64,000 nt of DNA from Ectobius pallidus (GCA_964059195.1 CAXKWD010000006.1:4766530-4830529), one strand, 5' to 3'. Counted from the first letter of the stretch, positions 22,891 to 33,925 are shown. Numbers and translations are program-made. Notes: generated by a model from the sequence alone, not told the origin.

Positions 22891-23098
22891 GAACTCATTA
22901 ACAACTGATTTGTCTCTGCTAAAACCTTAAAACTTAAACAATTAATTATAGGTGCGATCGAACAAAAACAGTTGCCTATTATGGTATGAAAATTGTGAAA
23001 CAGAATTAAGCTAATTTCATAAACATACCCATTGCATAATGTTCCAATTTCCATAAATGCTGGCAGAATTTCATAATATTTTGAATCATTAAGTTATT

Positions 23099-24649
23099 AT
23101 GTCTTTAAGCTATTTGCTAAGTTACCATGTGTGCAATCTCTCACTGAGTCGTAGCATAGCATATAGAAACTTGGTTATTGTTGTGAGGAACATGAAAGGC
23201 CACAAAAAACTGGAGTTCAGCTTCTTTTTAATTTATCACATGTTAGCGTTTGGTACCGTTGTACCTAACCGTATCTTACTTGTAATTGTAGGGAACGACT
23301 TAGAATCAGATAATCTTCTCTTGAACGCATTGGTACTGTTGCCGCCGTTACAATTTATGTACCAAACTGTTGTTATAAGCATGGGAACTAATTCACAGGA
23401 AGCGAATGTCCATGTGCCCAAAATGTGCGGTGTGTACCATAGAAAGAGCTTATTGGATATCTGGGTGAGCAACGCAAGCGGAGGAGAATTCATTAGGAAC
23501 AGTCAGCTCGTGCATCCAAACTCAGAAAAACCCAACTTAAAACACTGCTGTTTTGGAACTTCGTTTATCAATTACAGTAAACCAAGTCCTGAAGACAAAC
23601 TAGACATAGAGTTGCTGAAAATCGTTTCAAAAGTAACTGGCTTGAAACACTGGAAGAAGGGCTGTGAAAACATGAAAATCCGATGCGTTTCTAACTTAGA
23701 GTACCTACAAGACAACAGCCGTCCCACTTTCTATACCACCACCACAATGGCCTTGCACGTTCCCAGGAAGATCGGCACGCAGTGGGCCACCATGTACGAG
23801 ATGTTCAGCGCCTCCACTTGGGTATGCATTCTCCTGTCCGTTGCACTCGCAGCCGTTTGTCTGAATTATTTCTCATCTCGACGCCAGGGCTTCGATTTCT
23901 ACTTACTCAATGCCTGGTCATGTCTATTGGGAATGAGCGCAGATTATATTCCTCGAAGTACAACTTTACGAGTATTCTTCTTTTCCTGGGCTCTTTACTC
24001 CATATGCATCAATACTATATTTCAAGCGTACCTCACAACGGACTCTATGATACCAATCTATAAGCAAGAAATAGATACTGTGGAACAACTCAAAAGTATG
24101 AAATACCAGGTTTTGTTTTCAGAGAGCAGTACGTATTCACCAATCGCATTTGTAAGTGACTTCCCGGAAACTAATGTGTTCTTCTCGAACGAAAACGACA
24201 CATTTATGTATTTTGTGCAAACTCCAAAGACAGCCATCTTTGCAAACACGCAAAACTTCGCACGTTTGGCACAGCTCTTATGTGGAAATTCATACAAAGT
24301 CCACATACTGAAGGAGTTGAGAATAGAAATACACGTTGGCTACATCACCACTTTAAGTCCGTTTCAATCTGTTTTAAACAAGATTATGAGCCGCATACTG
24401 GAAACTGGGATCAATTTGAAAATCACAGCAGATATTTTGGATCCAGAAGGTCACAACAAAATGCGTTCACCACAAAGGGAAAGGTTAGAGGAATACAGCC
24501 CCCTCTTTGTGGCCCACGTGAAGTCAGCGTTTGTCATTTATTTCATAGGAATGTGCTCAGCACTTTTAATCTTTGCTGCAGAATTGATCTCAAAGAAATA
24601 CACATGCAATGGTAACAAGGATGTCGTAACTCATACTGGCCGCGACTGA
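23099..24649 (+). CDS. Divergent ionotropic receptor (IR), intronless
   Basis: The 516-residue frame has the ionotropic-glutamate-receptor-like layout of insect IRs. These are cation-channel subunits in chemosensory neuron membranes. Visible parts: a ligand-binding S1 portion with DIELLKIVSKVTGL (about residues 180-195); TM1 (TWVCILLSVALAAVCLNYF, about 240-258); a pore loop with LLNAWSCLLGM (268-280); TM3 (about 291-315) including SICINTIFQAYLTT; the S2 lobe; and TM4 (about 477-498). The canonical glutamate-binding residues of S2 are not obvious, as in most divergent IRs. The frame is open with no splice signals needed. Length is somewhat short for the family and no clear signal peptide follows the chosen ATG, so the amino terminus may be truncated. 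It is nested in a zer-1 intron on the opposite strand. Confidence 0.87.
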   Translation: MSLSYLLSYHVCNLSLSRSIAYRNLVIVVRNMKGHKKLEFSFFLIYHMLAFGTVVPNRILLVIVGNDLESDNLLLNALVLLPPLQFMYQTVVISMGTNSQEANVHVPKMCGVYHRKSLLDIWVSNASGGEFIRNSQLVHPNSEKPNLKHCCFGTSFINYSKPSPEDKLDIELLKIVSKVTGLKHWKKGCENMKIRCVSNLEYLQDNSRPTFYTTTTMALHVPRKIGTQWATMYEMFSASTWVCILLSVALAAVCLNYFSSRRQGFDFYLLNAWSCLLGMSADYIPRSTTLRVFFFSWALYSICINTIFQAYLTTDSMIPIYKQEIDTVEQLKSMKYQVLFSESSTYSPIAFVSDFPETNVFFSNENDTFMYFVQTPKTAIFANTQNFARLAQLLCGNSYKVHILKELRIEIHVGYITTLSPFQSVLNKIMSRILETGINLKITADILDPEGHNKMRSPQRERLEEYSPLFVAHVKSAFVIYFIGMCSALLIFAAELISKKYTCNGNKDVVTHTGRD

Positions 24650-24659
24650 TTCACAACGT

Positions 24660-25320
24660 GTGATACGAGAGGATATTTATAATATCAGGAAATGCTTAAC
24701 AAGCTCCACAACTTTTGACAAAATTCCTCGGCCCTTCCACATCCAAGTAATGCCCTCTCTCAGAAAGTAAGTGTAACAGAAACCTCCACTTGGACATGAA
24801 TAAGGAGTCTGCCACATGGTTCTGCTTTCTTCTAGTGGTTTTCTTTATTTCTACTCATCATCTGTGTTCCACACCAGCCATGGGTGAGCTAATCTCTTGT
24901 TGGTTTGAGTTCAAGTTCAACCACAACGTTCAGGCAGAGGTGAGCAGCGAACGAATGAGTCTGACTCGTATTGGTTTAATGTCAAAAGTCTGGTACTCAA
25001 ACATTAACATATGATTCAGATTGCGAGGAATAAGTGGAGGGATGGACGTCTTCTATATTATACATACAAATGAGCAAGTGAAGATTAATTCTCAACAAAT
25101 CTACATGCTTTTAGTGGAGGAGCAGGCTTACCAACATGAACCAGTAGCCTTATATACATGGAACTGAATGACTAGAGACATGCAGTGCTCCTCTCCAAGT
25201 TTGCAGTTTGAGTGGTTTTTTTCTTGTGTCTTCTGTATTTGTATTTGTGGTGTGCATATATGGATATGTAAAGATATTTTGTTTTGTTTTCTTGATTGTA
25301 ATGAAATAATTATGTAGTGT
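24660..25320. other. Downstream region, nothing recognised
   Basis: A 74-residue frame at 24790-25014 begins with a hydrophobic segment (FCFLLVVFFISTHHL) that could mimic a signal peptide, but no family was recognised and its tail is unremarkable. Confidence 0.35.
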
Positions 25321-25326
25321 GATATT

Positions 25327-25514
25327 GAGAAAAGTCAAAAAATATAAACACTTCCAACTCCACTTACATCAATTTTTAAAAAAACTGAAGCTGGTTTCGG
25401 GAGTGTGGCGGTCGACCGCCAGCCGATGATGGGAGAAACACTCCCAAAACTAGTACAGTTTTTTAAAAATTGACCTAAGTGGAGTAAAAAGTGTTTTTAT
25501 TTTCGACTTTTCTC
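25327..25514. repeat. Hairpin of two Penelope-like 3' ends
   Basis: Inverted arms of about 80 bp (starting GAGAAAAGTC and carrying CTCCACTTA and AATTTTTAAAAAAACT) meet at the palindrome GGCGGTCGACCGCC. The right arm holds GATGATGGGAG..CTCCC-AAAACTAGTA, close to the hammerhead-like tail of the Penelope-like fragments at 4566 and 51304, but with the core reading CCGATGA and GAAA changed to AAAA. The left arm, read on the minus strand, keeps CTCCCGAAACCAG. Confidence 0.6.
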
Positions 25515-25880
25515 ATTATTCAGTATGATCCACTTTGTTTTAATTTGTTTTGTGTAGCGTGATGCTTGCCTTCGTGTAGTCATTACGGCAGATCTACCGA
25601 CGTGAATAAGAGGGCAGTAGGGTGGGAAAACAAGAACACTGGACTATCCTAATGAAAGCCGTGAAGAAACGATATGGAGTTTAGAAACACCAAAGTATAT
25701 TAATTACGTTAATAAATATTTTTAACAATTTCTCAAAATTACAAACCAGCGTGCAAAGTTCACAGATATTTCCCTGAGGATGATTTTCCTTGCTGGAGTA
25801 GGTTTTCTCAAGATTTATATATAATCCTGATCGTTCTAAACAAGCAGTGGTAACGAGCAGACGTGTGGAAGAGGTGCTGA

Positions 25881-26945
25881 GTGGATATAAGTAAAAACGA
25901 CACAAGGGACAAGGCCAACGAAATTGAATTATACAGAATGAGGATAGGCTCATTTGGGTCAAAAAGGAGAGCAGGGACCAAAGGAACAATTAGAGAAGAT
26001 CAATCTGTCATGGCGACCTGGGCCCTAGTGATCATAGTGCTGCTGATAATTGGAGGGGTGAAATGAACCCAGGGCCAGAAGTTTCTGAAGAGGTCATCAA
26101 AAGCCTTGAAATAATGGAAGAAAGAATAGTTAATAAAATTAATGGGGCAACAAAAGAAGTTAAAGAAGAAATTAGAGAGGAAATAGCCAGAATGAAGACA
26201 GAAGTGGAACAACTGAAGTAAAGAATCGAGAAGATAGAAAATGCAGATCGACAGCTAAATTTAATTTTCCACGGGGTTAAAGAGAGAAAAGGAATCAGTG
26301 CCCTGCAAGAAGTCCACGAGCTATTAGAAAACAAATTGGAAGTGCAGATCCAGGGATGGGAGTTCCTTACGGCTCACAGGGTCGGGAAAACTACAGGAAA
26401 CAGAGTAATCATAGCGAAATGTGCGTCCACGCAAGTGCTTTTTGCCACATTGAAGAGATCTTACAAATTGAAAGGGACGGCAATATATATCAACAGAGAT
26501 CTATCTCCGATGGAGAGAATTACAAGGAGGAAATTAGTAGAAAAAATGAAGTTTGAAAGGAATAAGGGAAAGAAGGTGACCATTCGAAATTTACAGCTGT
26601 ATGTGGATGGGAGGAAGATGGACATAAGGAACAGCGCGGAAACGAACAGCACGGGTGCTATGACCTCGACAGCTGAATCTGCAAAATCAGAGAATGAGGG
26701 AACGCGTGCAGAGGCTCAGGTTAACGAACATCGATACCAGAAGGAATGTGCACAGACAATCAACAACTCAGCCGAGCGAGAAACCAAACACGTCATCTGT
26801 GACGCAACGATTCCAGATTCCTCGGGGGCCTTGGAGTAAGAACGCACCAAGTGACATCAATAGTGGAAGCAATGAGAAGGAAACACCAATTATCACTAGA
26901 AGCCATAACAAATTAAATATGTTTCAAACGGGAAAACGTAGCTAG
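25881..26945 (+). pseudogene. LINE ORF1 with coiled coil and broken 2A-like motif
   Basis: Two frames join into an ORF1-like protein. The first (ATG at 26010) ends in a hydrophobic stretch, WALVIIVLLIIGGVK. One base is missing before MNPGP (26063 onward), so GGV.MNPGP lies across a frameshift. Non-LTR elements often carry a ribosome-skipping 2A peptide ending NPGP after such a stretch. Next comes a coiled-coil region (EEVKEEIREEIARMKTEVEQ) interrupted by TAA at 26219, then an RRM-like part (HGVKER, VIIAKCAS, KGTAIYI, RDLSPMER) typical of LINE-1-type ORF1 proteins. The C-terminus shifts frame near 26820. No ORF2 follows. Confidence 0.7.
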
Positions 26946-26949
26946 GGAG

Positions 26950-27408
26950 GCCACAGTTAAATCAGTGTGTCAGTAGAAGTTAAAAATAGGAAAGTGAAGT
27001 TAATAGTGTGAAAGAAGAGAGTTTAATAACCAAGAGCAGATATGAGCTTAATAACATTTAGTAAAGCATAACGTAGTTAAAGGAGGGTTGCGACTTAATA
27101 TTATCCAATGTTTAAATGACAGGTAATCACACGTCTCCATTGTACAGGAAGCGAGTGCCCCATAGATTATTTTCTCTAGGCAGTTCACAAAGAGTGGAGT
27201 AGGCTTGAACTAACAGCAGCGGGAATAGTGTGCAGACCCAGTTGTTTACGTAAACAAACGTTAACGTTTAAATTGAGACACGTTGAATTGCTGTGCGATA
27301 TATTTTAGTAAGGTAATGTGCTGAAATGGATCCGTCAGAAACCGTAAGGTAGGTACGGATCCATCTCCAAAGTGGACATTTGGGCTGATGTACCACCGAG
27401 GTCTGCAT

Positions 27409-27411
<3 letters not shown>
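26950..27411. other. No gene recognised
   Basis: Possibly the untranslated remainder of the LINE upstream. No motif-bearing frame was found. The segment GGATCCGT..GTACGGATCC near 27330-27362 can pair as a short hairpin. Confidence 0.35.

Positions 27412-27465
<54 letters not shown>
27412..27465. repeat. 54-base T homopolymer (poly-A on minus strand)
   Basis: Uninterrupted T run. Read on the minus strand it is a poly-A tract following the foldback at 27489-27639, so it may be the tail of a retroposed minus-strand transcript. Homopolymers this long are also prone to assembly error. Confidence 0.9.
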
Positions 27466-27488
27466 CCAAATTCACTACCATGTCTATT

Positions 27489-27639
27489 GTTGGGAGCTGA
27501 CGAGATGATCCGTGATTTGGTGGTGGCATGCAGGGGGAAGACGGTATTGTGCTATAACTGCAAGTGTAGGGGAGCGCTGCTATTGGCTGCAGATAAGAGC
27601 CCCATAGTCATGCCAGGGATAATCTCGTCAGCTCCCAAC
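27489..27639. mobile_element. 151-bp GC-rich foldback element
   Basis: GTTGGGAGCTGACGAGATGA at the left end is inverted at the right end (GATAATCTCGTCAGCTCCCAAC), and pairing continues imperfectly through GGCATG..GGGG. A MITE is the likely reading. A transcript would form a long hairpin. Confidence 0.65.
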
Positions 27640-28331
27640 TGTAATTGTACCATATTAACTATTAGGCTGGATTTATTTTCTAATGCCTTTAGCGTATCAC
27701 CTGTAATCAAAATTGAAGAGAGTTTTTTTTTCAAAAGTCGATATCTACATAAAGTATAGTTTTGAGATATTCGATTTGTTTTGCGTACACTTGAAACATT
27801 TGAGAATTTTTATCTGTGTTTTTGTTATAAGAATGTACATGCTAACACCTTTATGATACCAATACCTTCATTTAGAGAAAAATAATGTAGCATTGTTTAT
27901 TTCAGCTCAAAATATTCAAAGTTTTCACAAAATCCGATATCTGCACAGGACAGTATACTGTATCTGCAGATTTAACGTTTAATTGTATATTACTAAAGAG
28001 GATTTTTTGCATTTGTTACAAGTGTTATATATCTGGGCATATTTTCAGACAATTACAAAATGTGACACTCCACATAGATGTGCATCCCTTATCCTGTCGT
28101 TTTTCTTAAGAAGTACAAACATTATTCCTCTATAAATATTAACATTCAATGTGAATACACATCACAGAGCAACGAGACTACTTCAAAACAGAAATACTAT
28201 TGATAGAAACATTTAAGAAACTCAGTGGTCACCTAAAAAGATGCAGTGATACCTAAAAACAAGTGATTGTTGATTAAAGACCCAAAATAAATATGAATAT
28301 TGATTTCAAAACAGTTATAAATATATTGTTA
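27640..28331. other. AT-rich DNA, nothing recognised
   Basis: No gene or terminal repeat was recognised up to the TA that opens the mariner foldback. Confidence 0.4.
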
Positions 28332-28925
28332 CGAGGAGAAACCCATAAAGCAAGTTTCCCTGAGGCCGTTTACAGAAACAAATCAACATTTCAAGGAAAT
28401 ATTTACTGCAACAGATACAGGAAGTGTTCAGCTATTTTTCAACATATTTGCCACCGGAATTGAAACATTTGTCATATATTGGGACTAACTTTTGAATACC
28501 TGTGTTGTAGAAGTTTGCCGCCAGGGATTGGAACCACTGAGTGACAACCACCTTCGCCTCTATGTCAATCTTTTTCCCAGCCGAACTTCTGCAGGAGACT
28601 TGATGGGAGGTGTTTCAACATCCACCCTACAGTCCAGATCTCACTCCCAGTGATTTCCATCTTTTCCTACACCTCAAGAAATGACAGGGAAAGACTGAGA
28701 GGAGGAAATGTTTGTCACACAGTGGTTAAAATCCCAGGGGGCAGACTTGTACGACTCAGGTATCCAAAGTTGGTTCCACAGTATGACAAATGTTTCAATT
28801 CTGGTGGCGAATATGTTGAAAAACAGCTGAACACTTCTTGTATCTGTTGGAATATACATGTCCATGAAAATGTGTTTTGTTTCTGTAAACAGCCCCAGGG
28901 AAACTTACTTTATGGATGCGTCTTG
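28332..28925. mobile_element. Mariner-derived foldback of two transposase 3' ends
   Basis: TA-flanked 594-bp element. The right half (plus strand, about 28585-28925) reads HPPYSPDLTPSDFHLFLHL, the catalytic block ending a mariner DD34D transposase, followed by broken sequence matching the usual YDKC and YVEK tail. The left half (28332-28566, minus strand) encodes a second copy of the tail (FYNTGIQKLVPIYDKCFN, GGKYVEK). Both ends carry the mariner-type terminus CATAAAG.AAGTTTCCC. The transposase is not functional. Confidence 0.8.
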
Positions 28926-28989
28926 TACATAGCCTACTAAAAGAGTTCCATTCATTTATTTGTTGCACCCCACTAGTAGCCGCAAGACC

Positions 28990-31900
28990 TTGAAGTAGGT
29001 GGGGGGGCTTGCATGTATCTGCGAACCTGTGGGCTGTACTGCAGGTGGAAACACCGCAGAGTTACTCATGCCAGGGGAGATACCAGACGAAGAAGCGGCT
29101 TACCAAGCCCAACACTAAGGTGTAGTGCGACCAGTGCTGAGGGGGTGAATGGCACAGGGCTAATGTGTCTCAAACGGGGCCTCTGGAAACCAGGCGACCT
29201 CCAGAGTAAAAGCCTTATCCGGGTAAGCGGGGACCAAATTGGAAACTACAAAGAAAACAAATAAACAACTTCTAAGGACCACACATGTGAACGCTCAGCA
29301 TATACAACTACTTCCCTCGAACAGGAAGCCTGACAGGGATGTGGAGTAAAGCCTTTTGTAGACCTTGGGAGAATTGTTATTCAAATCAAGGATGGTACTA
29401 AAGGTCCTGCAGATCAATCTTCAATCTTCAATACTGAAGAAATAGATCTAGCTCTGATTCAAGAGCCCTGGATTAACAGGGGCACTCATATTAGGAGTTG
29501 TTCGCCACGGTATTCAATGTTAACTCTTTTGGAATTTTGTTCTAATGACATCACCACGGTGAAGATTGACTGCCAAGTAGGAGGAGGGAACAGAGGCCTT
29601 ATACTGAGCTCTGTTTATCTCCCCTATGACGGTAGCAATCCTCCCACAAGGGAACTAGAGCAGTTGGTCACACACTGTACAAGGAGTGGCGAACAGACCA
29701 TCAATGGGTGCGATGCCAACTCTCATCATGAAATTTTAGGAAGCATGGATATCAATAAAAAGGGTGATTATCTTTTAAACTTTCTGCTCTCCAACAACCT
29801 AAATATACTCAATGTCGGTAACACGCCTACCTTTGCTAATCGCCTAAGGCAGGAAGTTATCGACATTACTTTCTGTGCTTTCTACACAGATTACCGAATG
29901 GAGGGTCTTGGATGAACCATCACTTTCGGAACATAACTACATTTCTTTTAATATTAATGTAGTCAAAAGAACTAATCCCTACAGGAATCCCAGGAGAACC
30001 TGGTGGGATCCCTATAAAGGGGATCTCTCAGGTAGGATTGGGCAGATAAAAGGGATTAGATCTTTTGGTGATATCGACATGGTTGCCTACTCGATTCAAG
30101 AGGCTATACTTGACTGTTATCACGATAACTGCCCCATGCAAATGAGGATTAAATCCAAGAAAATGTCATGGTGGACTCAGGACCTTGAACACAGGAGATG
30201 CAGAGTAAGACATCTCCTTAACAAGGCCAAAAGAACTGGAGACTGGAGGGAGTATCATACAGCCCTCACTGAATACAATAAAAGCATACGTAAGGCCAAA
30301 AGATCAATATGTAAGCCTACAGGTGGTTTCACATGCTCGGCCGAAGAAACACTCAAAGATCTCTTTGAGGCATAATACATGATGACAACAAGACCTGTGA
30401 ATTCCTAGGAGACTGCGAAAACTCTAGACCAAGAGCATCACAGGAAGAATGGGAATTGGCACGTCAACACATAGTGTCAAATGGGCAATAAATAAATTCA
30501 CCCCATTCAGGTGGAGACAGTATCTTTCCTGCATCACTGCAGAAAGGGCCTGACTCACTTTATATTCTTCTCTGTAACCTCTTTAGAGCTAGTATAGCTT
30601 TTAGCTATATTCCTCAGGCCTGGAGAGTTACCAGAGTAGTATTTATTCCTAACAAATACACCGAGGCTAGGGTTTTCATCATTCCTTCTGAAGGACTTTG
30701 AAAGACTGGTCAAAAGATATATTCGAAGAAGAGTACTATCAGATACTCCTCTTCATAGAAACCAACATGCCTACCAGCCATCCAAGTCTTGCTTAACGGC
30801 GTTACACAGCCTTGTTAGCAGACTGGAGGATTCCATGGCATGGAAGGAAATAGCTCTAGGGGCTTTCCTAGACATAGAGGGGGCTTCCCACAACATTTCC
30901 TATGACTCTATGGTTTTGGCTGCTCAAACGTATGGAGTCAATGACACTCTTTGTAATTGGATAAACTCCATGCTAAGGAGCAGGAAAATTATAACTAGCC
31001 TTCTTGGAGAAACTAGAGGAATCGTCGCCAAGAGGGGATGCCCACAGGGAGGAGTTCTTTCCCTCCCTACTGTGGAGTCTCGTGGTGGATGGTCTTCTCA
31101 AGGAAATGACCCAGGAAGGATATTACATACAAGGTTATGCAGATGACATTGCACTTGTTGTCTTTGGGAAATTTCCCAATACAGTCTCAGACATGATGAA
31201 TCGTGGTCTGAGGAAAATTCACAACTGGTGCAAGCAGGGAGGCTTGTCTATTAATCCTAGCAAAACAGTTGTAGTCCCTTTTTTCAAACAGGAGGAATTT
31301 GAAAAACCTGAGGAAACTTAAACTAGGTAATTCAATCCTGGAATGTTCCGAATCAGTTAAATACCTAGGTCAGATAAGAATCTGACTTGGAACAACCACA
31401 TCGAAAATATCATTCGTAGAGCTAGATGGTCACTTCTGACCATCAAACGCACTATTGGAACAACCTGGAGCGTAAAACCTCGCATAAGCCACTGGCTATT
31501 TGTTGCAAAACAAGATAGCAATTATTACGGGCCAGATATCCTATGGTGCCATTGTTTGGTGATGCAAAACACTACAAACAACTGTAGCAGGTAAATTTAC
31601 CAAACTATAGAGACAAGCATGTCTATGTATTATGGGGGCTTTCAGAAGTACTCCTTCCATTGCATTGGAGACTCTTTTGAACCTCCCACCCATGGCCAGA
31701 CTCACTGCCCATCGCTTAGTGCAAACAGGGAACTGGAGAATCAGCAGCTCAGCAACTGCCCATACCTCCATACTAAGTTTCCTGGACATTAGAGAGTTGA
31801 ATATGAGGTCAGATCTCATGAACACTCTCCTTTCAAGATCACTCTTGGTTCTCAAGATGACTGGAGTGGAGGAATTACACCTGATAGAGGATGGGACCAA

Positions 31901-32285
31901 CTTGTGTGGTTCACGGGGATCAATCAGGTGCAGGCATATTCAGCCTATCTCCAAGGACAAACATCAGTATAAGCCTTGGAAAATACTGCACAGTTTTTCA
32001 AGCAGAAATAATTGCTATCTTGAGTTGTGCACTCAGAGGAATTGAGAGAGGCTACCGTGGTAAGCGAATTCTCATCCTCACAGATAGCCAGAGTGCTTTA
32101 AAGGCGCTCTCCTCAGATCAAAACTGGTATGGGAATGTTTGAATTCCCTTACTGCCTTTTCAACCCACAATAGTCTCGAACTAAGGTGGGTGCCTGGACA
32201 TCAGGGAATTCTAGTAAATGGCAAAAAAGGTGCTCAGATACCCTTTGTCGGCCCCGAACCCATGGTGGGCTTTAAAAAATTCTGA
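28990..32285 (+). pseudogene. LINE with endonuclease, RT and RNase H, decayed
   Basis: Pieces in several frames give an APE-type endonuclease (LSSVYLPYD, GCDANSHHEILGS, VIDITFC, LSEHNYISF at 29517-29960), then a linker, then reverse transcriptase with FLDIEGASHNI, GCPQGGVLS and YADDIALV (30835-31321). An RNase H domain follows (AEIIAIL..LTDSQSALKAL, 31891-32142) and a tail GKKGAQIPFVGPEP near 32220-32260. An RNase H after the RT points to the I/R1/LOA side of the LINE tree; I cannot fix the clade. At least four frameshifts or stops are present. The 5' part (28990-29500) has no clear ORF1 signature. Confidence 0.8.
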
Positions 32286-32289
32286 CGCC

Positions 32290-32615
32290 ATCGATGTAAT
32301 ACATTTGTGAAAATAATTCTTGAAGAATGAAATCCACAAAAATAAAGCACAATGTGATGCAGTCAAATAACTTTCTCTACGCTCGACAGTTCCCAACTCA
32401 AATTATAATAGAAAATGATATTTCCCCACTTCATGTTTTGATGTACACTAAGCGGTCGTATTGCAGGGACAGCTGTTTGCCAATGAGTATGCTACATCAG
32501 CAGTCGGTAAAAAATCCTATCCACTGATACGTTATTCATAGCTGTAGGCTTTGTATTAGTTGAGAAATAGGGATGTTTATCAGAGGCTTTAAGCATCTAA
32601 TAGGAGACAAAATGG
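32290..32615. other. Nothing recognised
   Basis: Sequence beyond the abrupt end of the LINE. No terminal tail or target duplication was identified. Confidence 0.35.
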
Positions 32616-32619
32616 GATG

Positions 32620-32935
32620 AGACATAAAATTTTCTATCAAGACAATACGATCTTATGTAACCGGAATTTCTTTTTCTTCTTATTTCAACCTCTACCTGGC
32701 ATGGTGTGTAGAAGCAACGGAATGCAACATTCAACATCCTCTATGAGCCATAAAAAGCTATGTCTAGCATTTTCTGAGGGAATTGTTTGATACGTGTGAT
32801 ACGTCGTTCTTCCTCATTTCAAATTCTACATACATGTTATATAAGGACCTAGAGTTTCAAAATTGAAAGTCCTCCATAAGTTAATTTCAAATTACAAAAT
32901 AAAAACCCGGGCCTTTTAAGCTAGTTTTTAATAAA
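32620..32935 (-). repeat. Minus-strand copy of the 16625-17455 repeat
   Basis: The reverse complement begins CTAGCTTAAAAGGCCCGGGT and follows 16625-16915 closely (ATTAACTTATG, CTAGGTCCTTATATA, TTCCCTCAGAAAA, TTTTTATGGCTCATAGAGGA). Truncated relative to the other copy. Confidence 0.7.
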
Positions 32936-33108
32936 AACCAATTAATCACTGAACACAGGGACTGGGTATATAATATACATTGCATATGAACAAAAGGAAA
33001 CACTAAACATTATAAAGAATATCAATAAGAATGTACTAGTAAGTACATTTGAATGTAAATTCTGGACTTTTCATTATACTGGCATAACCACATTGCAGTC
33101 TACCGCCC

Positions 33109-33514
33109 GGTTTCTATAAACTCGCGAAATACCTATGGGTAAATTATCCAATGGACAGAATTTACACAAGAATAACATCATACAAACCCAAAGAATTTAA
33201 AGATAGCAATCACTTACACTTGTGGCAAGTTTCTAGATAAATGTCCTCTGGGTAAATATGAAAATGACAGAAAAAATGTTCCTACAAACTCGGGCTAGAT
33301 CTTTCCAAGGGTTAATTTATCCTTTCATGGGTGGCTGGGTAAAATTTAAGCTCTTGTAGGACCAATAATAATTTAAACAATGAGAATCAAAGCCTTCTGA
33401 ATTAAATTAACTGTACAACTCCAAGGCCTTCCTCATTAAATCATTGTGAGGTTTTAGGAACTAATTTGCCCATGGATAATATACCCATAGGTATTTCACG
33501 AGTTTATAGAAACC
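33109..33514. mobile_element. MITE with about 45-bp inverted ends
   Basis: GGTTTCTATAAACTCGCGAA and following ATACCTATGGGTA at the left are inverted at the right end (TACCCATAGGTATTTCACGAGTTTATAGAAACC). 406 bp, no open frame, no clear target duplication. Confidence 0.75.
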
Positions 33515-33669
33515 AGACATCCATCACTCAAGTTTGCTGAGACATATCACATGCAATCATGAAGTTAACACTGATAGCTTATGACTAGTGTATGTGAGGT
33601 TCTCCTAATAATGACTTAAAGCTTTTCATGTTTGTCTGTTTTATGTAGAAAATGAAACACTGAACTTAC

Positions 33670-33831
33670 ATTGATAGCTCCGAGATCGCCCAGCAGCTGC
33701 TTCTGAATCCCGTCCACTTGGCAAGCCAACGAGTTGAGAAGGTAGATTCCAATCCTCTGCACAAAGCCTCCTTGCTCCATTTCAGACACGATGTGAAGCA
33801 GCACGTGCACGAGACGCTCGTAATCAAACAG
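33670..33831 (-). CDS. zer-1: ZER1/ZYG11-family protein, internal exon (first in window)
   Basis: The exon is 162 nt (54 codons), phase 0 at both ends. On the minus strand the acceptor is ATTTGACAG before 33831 and the donor GTAAGT after 33670. It starts LFDYERLVHVLLHIV and ends QKQLLGDLGAIN, containing YLLNSLACQVDG. This matches the family segment reading LxNxLxCQVD in ZER1 and SLAC.LDGRQKxLLGELGAI in ZYG11B, from memory. The next coding exon in this direction is at 13991-14152. Exons for the leucine-rich N-terminal half were not found to the right and probably lie beyond 64 kb. Confidence 0.88.
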
Positions 33832-33925
33832 CTGTCAAATACAAACAATCACTCAACAGAACTGTTTCCAAACAATTTAATTTAATTTATTAACTTGGTA
33901 ACACTCACTGTGCTTTCACAATAAG

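Noticed and set aside
27388..27759. Protein with poly-phenylalanine tract
   Set aside because: The frame is created by the T homopolymer and foldback; no domain and no splice context.
33616..33848. Alternative reading frame (MFVFDSCLITSV) of the zer-1 exon
   Set aside because: It is the shadow frame; splice phases and family similarity fit only the LFDYERLVHV frame.
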